A DNA stretch of 64,000 nucleotides from Owenia fusiformis (taxonomy: Eukaryota > Annelida > Polychaeta > Sabellida > Oweniidae), in NCBI GenBank assembly GCA_903813345.2, contig CAIIXF020000005.1, forward strand, positions 31,683,375-31,747,374, in the 5' to 3' direction. Under the pieces are notes generated by a model that had not been told where the DNA came from, searched no databases, and worked only from the letters and a program-made list of their open reading frames with translations. This document shows positions 59,581-64,000 of the stretch, piece by piece. The translations under genes were made by a program, and so were the position numbers. Each line of letters opens with the position of its first letter. The stretch's first letter is position 1.

Positions 59581-60805
59581 ATCGTACCCTTAATAAAGGT
59601 ACGATATTGTCGACGTCGTCAGCTTGACGGGCGGCGGCGGGCGGGCTGGTGGGCGGCGTCTCACTTTTCAGCTTGTCTACAGGTTTCCAGCCAAACCATT
59701 AGACAGATTCATCTGAAATTTTCAGAAATGTTTCTCCGTATCAAAGTTAAGCACTGATTAGTTTTTGGGCATTCTGGGTAAATTTTAAGGTGGCCATTTT
59801 GGATTTTCCATCCTAAAATCTTCACTTTAAAGACTTGTCTACAGGTTTCCAGCCAAACCATTTGACGGATTCATCTGAAATTTTCAGGAATGTTTCTACG
59901 TATCAAAGTTAAGAACTGATTAGTTTTTGGGCATTCTGGGTAAATTTTAAGGTGGCCATTTTGGATTTTCCGTCCTAAAATCTTCACTTTCAAGACTTGT
60001 CTACAGGTTTCCAGCCAAACCATTTGACGGATTCATCTGAAATTTTCAGGAATGTTTCTACGTATCAAAGTTAAGAACTGATTAGTTTTTGGGCATTCTG
60101 GGTAAATTTTAAGGTGGCCATTTTGGATTTTCCGTCCTAAAATCTTCACTTTCAAGACTTGTCTACAGGTTTCCAGCCAAACCATTTGACGGATTCATTT
60201 GAAATTTACAGTGATGTTTCTACATATCAAAGTCAACAACTGATTAGTTTTTGGGCATTCTGGGTAAATTTTAAGGTGGCCATTTTGGATTTTCCCTCCT
60301 AAAATCTTCACTTTCAAGACTTGTCTACAGGTTTCCAGCCAAACCATTTGACAGATTCATCTGAAATTTTCAGGGATGTTTCTACGTATCAAAGTTAAGA
60401 ACTGATTAGTTTTTTGGCATTCTGGGTAAAATTTAAGGTGGCCATTTTGGATTTTCCGTCCTAAAATCTTCACTTTCAAGACTTGTCTACAGGTTTCCAG
60501 CCAAACCATTTGACGGATTCATTTGAAATTTACAGGGATGTTTCTACATATCAAAGTTAACAACTGATTAGTTTTTGGGCATTCTGGGTTAATTTTAAGG
60601 TGGCCATTTTGGATTTTCCGTCCTAAAATCTTCACTTTCAAGACTTGTCTACAGGTTTCCAGCCAAACCATTTGATGGATTCATCTGAAATTTTCAGGGA
60701 TGTTTCTACCTATCAAAGTTAAGAACTGAACAGTTTTTGGGCATTCTGGATAAATTTTAAGGTGGCCATTTTGGATTTTCCGTCCTAAATTCTTCACTGT
60801 CACAC
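59581..60805 (+). mobile_element. Hairpin-headed GC-rich/tandem-repeat element, copy 2 (seven 162-bp monomers)
   Basis: Starts with a hairpin (59581-59605; arms ATCGTACC and GGTACGAT), then ATATTGTCGACGTCGTC, a GGGCGG-rich linker to about 59660, and seven tandem monomers starting at 59672 and every 162 bases to 60644. Each begins CTTGTCTACAGGTTTCCAGC and includes GGGCATTCTGGGTAAATTTT and GGCCATTTTGGATTTTCC. Spacing is exact, so amplification is recent. The reverse-oriented 1-920 element shares the hairpin position, the TATTGTCG phrase, the GC-rich linker and diverged monomer text. A monomer scrap is at 62055-62095. Helitron/Helentron-like origin is inference. Confidence 0.8.
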
Positions 60806-62160
60806 TGCTGTGTTTTAGGTACAATGTTGTTCACGTCTGTGCCTTGTTCTATTATATTGAAATCAATGTAAAATAATATGGCATTCTATTCCCTATCTAA
60901 TCATATTGTACCATTTAAAGGTTCACATGAGATCCCCTAGGTAAAAAGCGCTGAGGATTTTGACAAGTTAAAAATTGAGCTGTCACATTCCCTTTTAGCA
61001 ACCTAGTGTGTCATTTCTCCACTCTGGGAGCAATATGAAGTAGTATGTAAAAATTCTACCCCTAGGAAATACTGTGTGTCAAATTCCTGGCTATTCCCCA
61101 TGGGGGTCTCACGGAAACCTTTGAGTAGCGAGCACTGTCATAAATAATCCAATAGATGCTTACTGTACACATATAGTCAAAATTCACTTCACTCATACCA
61201 ATTTCCCTCGAGAATTAAAGGGGATGTTTTGATTATTATACTTATTGATAGTTGAAGACATTGAGCTGAAATCAGCAATATTTCCATTTGAGTTTTTAAT
61301 TCAGTCATACAAGTTTGAGTCCATATGATACAAATGAGATACATAATTGTTTTCTGTAGAAATATTATTTTTATTTTTTTGATTATTCATACCCTGTGCA
61401 TTGCGCGACAAGTTCTGTCTCGCTTATTTTAGTAGAAAAAGGTGTCATTATACAGTTATAGACAACGATGCAATGAGCAATTCAATTTAAGTTGACAAAC
61501 ATTGACAAATTAACATTTAACTTTAACATTGGATTGGCTGATGAATATCAAAATGTGATTGCAACAATGAACTGGTCTGTTAATTGGTTATGATCTGTAG
61601 ATCTGAACTTAGAAGAGTCCTCTGAATCTGTTTATAATTCCATCACCAATGGCAAAAATGTTGCAAGCTGTTATTGGTTGAATTGTAATGGACAGTGGCT
61701 TTGATATTAGAATAATTCTTTAAAAAGGTATGATAGAGGACCTAGGGGCATTCTCGATCATGGTGCCTTGTCAGACAAATCCTTGGCATCAGGTGAAAAC
61801 CTGGGGCATTGTTAGACCCTTGATATCAACATATCAATAAAATGATGTGTCTAATTTAATTTCATTAAAGAAATCATATAAATCAAAAAATTATTGAAGA
61901 TTGTCTGACAATGCCAGTGTCCGACAATACCCCTATATACTCAAAATGTATTTTCATCAGCTGTGTGCTCTTTCAAGAACACAAACCAAGCTGATTAATT
62001 AAAAAAATTTAGGGATTGTTATTTCGATGATGTTCTAGAAATTTTTTTTTTTTTGGGCATGCTTGGTAAATTTTAAGGCAACCAGCTTTGATTTATCGCA
62101 CAATTATGTTCATTGTCTGCATTGCCTGCCATTTGAACAAGAAAAGGGTTAAAAAATACT
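60806..62160. other. Intergenic stretch without recognised genes
   Basis: No gene seen on either strand. At 62055-62095, after a run of T, GGGCATGCTTGGTAAATTTT is a stray piece of the 162-bp monomer. Confidence 0.6.
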
Positions 62161-62164
62161 AGTG

Positions 62165-62524
62165 GCATTGTGCACATAGTGAATGACTGTAAATGTAAGA
62201 CTAATGAAATTGTGCACATAATGAATGACTGTAAATGTAAGACTAATGAAATTGTGCACATAATAAATGATGGTAAGTGTATTTCTAATGGAATTGTGCA
62301 GATTATGAATGACTGTAAGTGTATGATTGATGGAATTGTGCATATCATGAATCACTGTAAGTGTATGATTGATGGAATTGTGCATATCATGATTCACTGT
62401 AAGTGTATGATTGATGGAATTGTGCATATCATGATTCACTGTAAGTGTATGATTGATGGAATTGTGCATATCATGATTCACTGTAAGTGTATGATTGATG
62501 GAATTGTGCATATCATGACGAATG
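62165..62524. repeat. 42-bp minisatellite
   Basis: About 8.5 copies of GAATTGTGCATATCATGATT, CACTGTAAGTGTATGATTGA, TG (42 bp). The last copies are almost identical; the first are more diverged (GCACATAATGAATGACTGTA). Since 42 is divisible by three, 120-codon frames stay open on both strands; no gene is implied. Confidence 0.92.
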
Positions 62525-64000
62525 ACTCATAGTGTGTGACTAAAATACTGTATGTTTATGTGTAATAACATGATAATTGGCATGTTATATGTTTTATTAA
62601 TCATAAATGAGGATTTTATACATGCTCCTAAAAAAATGGATGGTTTAATTATATTACAACATAATTAAAGGAGGCAGATCAGTGTAAGAAGTTGAGTTCT
62701 TGAGCATTACAAAGTATAATACAATTTAAGTTTCACTACCCAAAATGTTGAAAAATATGCTTGCAAAGCGTTTCTTTTTGAGTTGTGAGGGCATATTTTA
62801 CCTGGTATAACATGTATTTTGTACAAGTCATTTGTGAAGTATTTTTTCAGCATACATACTGTATGAATTATACAAGAATGTCAATATTTTTTGTGGAATT
62901 ATCTTACTGACTTGGAAACTGCCCTGCAACAAACAATTGTGAGAGGAAAAATTGTAATCTTCACTCAACTCTGGCCTCTATCTCCTAAGAACAAAAAAAT
63001 GTAGAACAAAGCAAAGAATTAAAGTTACGGGAAACATAGAAAAGGAGTTGAGGGTAACTTTGTATTTTTAAAGGGTTCCGATTAGCATCCCGTATAAAAA
63101 CAATATGGCGGCTCCAGGCGAATCAACTGGATCAGTCCATTTTAAGAAATAAGGGGAGTTCTGTAAAATCAAGTTTATTGAAATTGTCTTTGAGATAAAG
63201 TAATCCGTTTATAATGATTTTGAAAACGTTATCCAAAGAGTGATTGCGTTCAAATAATACATGTACAACAGCCAATATAAATTCTTGTATTAGAAACCGG
63301 TTTGTCTTGCTTTGTTTCATTTGTAGGATATTTCATATGCCAAGCTGTGTGCTATTACGTTATGGGGAAATTTAGATGCCAATTTTTCCTTATTATACAC
63401 AAATAGAAGATCCTGAAACTACCCATAAATGTGGAATTGATTTGTCAAAATAAAAATCACCCTTTTATAAATGTGTGACGATCTATAATATACTTATGCT
63501 ATATAACAGTTAGAGGTGTTGACACAACGACCTCGAACCTGTGAACCCTTGAGTATTATTCCGGGATCGGGCCTTTTATACTAAACGGTGAGCAACACCA
63601 GAAACGAGCGTTCGATTTGCTAAACGATATGCGTCACCCTTTAATATGGTCAAAAGGGTCATGTCATTCCTTGTCATGTCTGTTTTATAAAAATCCATAA
63701 GTTATGAATTTATGTCATGAATATGCTTTGATTTTCAGGGTTATTTGACAGTAATTCTGAAAAAGGCAAGGGGACATCCCCCATTTTGATTTGATTAGAT
63801 AAAAATATGAATATTTCTGCATCTGGAATATTCAATCAATTTTTGGTGATATTATTGGATTACTCTGTGGTCAGTTTTAAAATATTTTGGTTTTGGTCAC
63901 AAGATTAGAAATCACAAAAGAAGTCAGAGTGATAGAATTAAAACACACCAAAATTCAACAGAATCAGGAACTTGCCAATGTTGTTTGTGAGTTTGTTATA
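62525..64000. other. Right-end stretch with a possible first-exon ATG
   Basis: Mostly featureless. At 63105 a CpG-containing context AACAATATGGCGGCTCCAGG reads MAAPGESTGSVHFKK before a stop at 63150; it also matches the YY1 motif ATGGCGGC. No good donor is present before the stop, so it could be a regulatory site or a chance ATG. A - strand open frame at 63132-63320 has no family I know. Confidence 0.25.

Noticed and set aside
59572-59757. Arg/Gly-rich + strand peptide over the GC-rich linker
   Set aside because: It is a frame through the repeat element's hairpin and GC linker and has no conserved coding pattern.

Overview
The window is AT-rich animal DNA with long introns, canonical GT-AG exons and many interspersed repeats. 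It shows no prokaryotic organisation. The LINE, the TIR families and the hairpin-headed minisatellite elements suit a marine invertebrate, perhaps a mollusc or other lophotrochozoan. The species cannot be fixed from sequence alone.

Two host genes can be recognised. On the + strand, ten coding exons between 11604 and 56683 join in frame into a complete 548-residue DCP1, the mRNA-decapping activator. It has an N-terminal EVH1 domain (exons 1-4), a low-complexity linker (exons 5-9) and a C-terminal trimerisation domain (exon 10). Introns 1 and 2 are 9.7 and 29.6 kb; the other seven are 0.3-1.1 kb. On the - strand, 9065-9449 is one exon of an L-type voltage-gated calcium channel alpha-1 subunit (CaV1): the N-terminal cytoplasmic region ending just before segment IS1. 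Its donor is ATATCCTTT, a minor-spliceosome (U12) AT-AC type site. The rest of the window's left end is therefore CaV1 intron sequence, and the CaV1 first exon must lie to the right of 9449. CaV1 and DCP1 are divergent, as are human CACNA1C and DCP1B; DCP1A and CACNA1D are also neighbours. The pair therefore looks like an ancient linked unit.

Layout: 1-920 hairpin/GC-rich/tandem-repeat element (reverse orientation); 921-9064 CaV1 intron with MITE-like elements and an unidentified coding-like remnant; 9065-9449 CaV1 exon; 9450-11603 spacer with a perfect CRE palindrome; 11604-11732 DCP1 exon 1; 11733-21389 intron 1 with several TIR elements; 21390-21430 exon 2; 21431-51051 intron 2 with foldback elements, minisatellites (20, 30 and 37 bp) and a broken LINE; 51052-56683 exons 3-10; 56684-58500 3' UTR or downstream repeats; 59581-60805 second hairpin-headed element with seven 162-bp monomers; 62165-62524 a 42-bp minisatellite; then largely featureless DNA.

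DCP1 acts in cytoplasmic 5'-3' mRNA decay and CaV1 in membrane calcium entry, so their adjacency suggests shared regulatory architecture, not a shared pathway. The most informative non-genic signals are three small TIR families, two of them with clean 5-bp target-site duplications, and the two hairpin-headed minisatellite elements.
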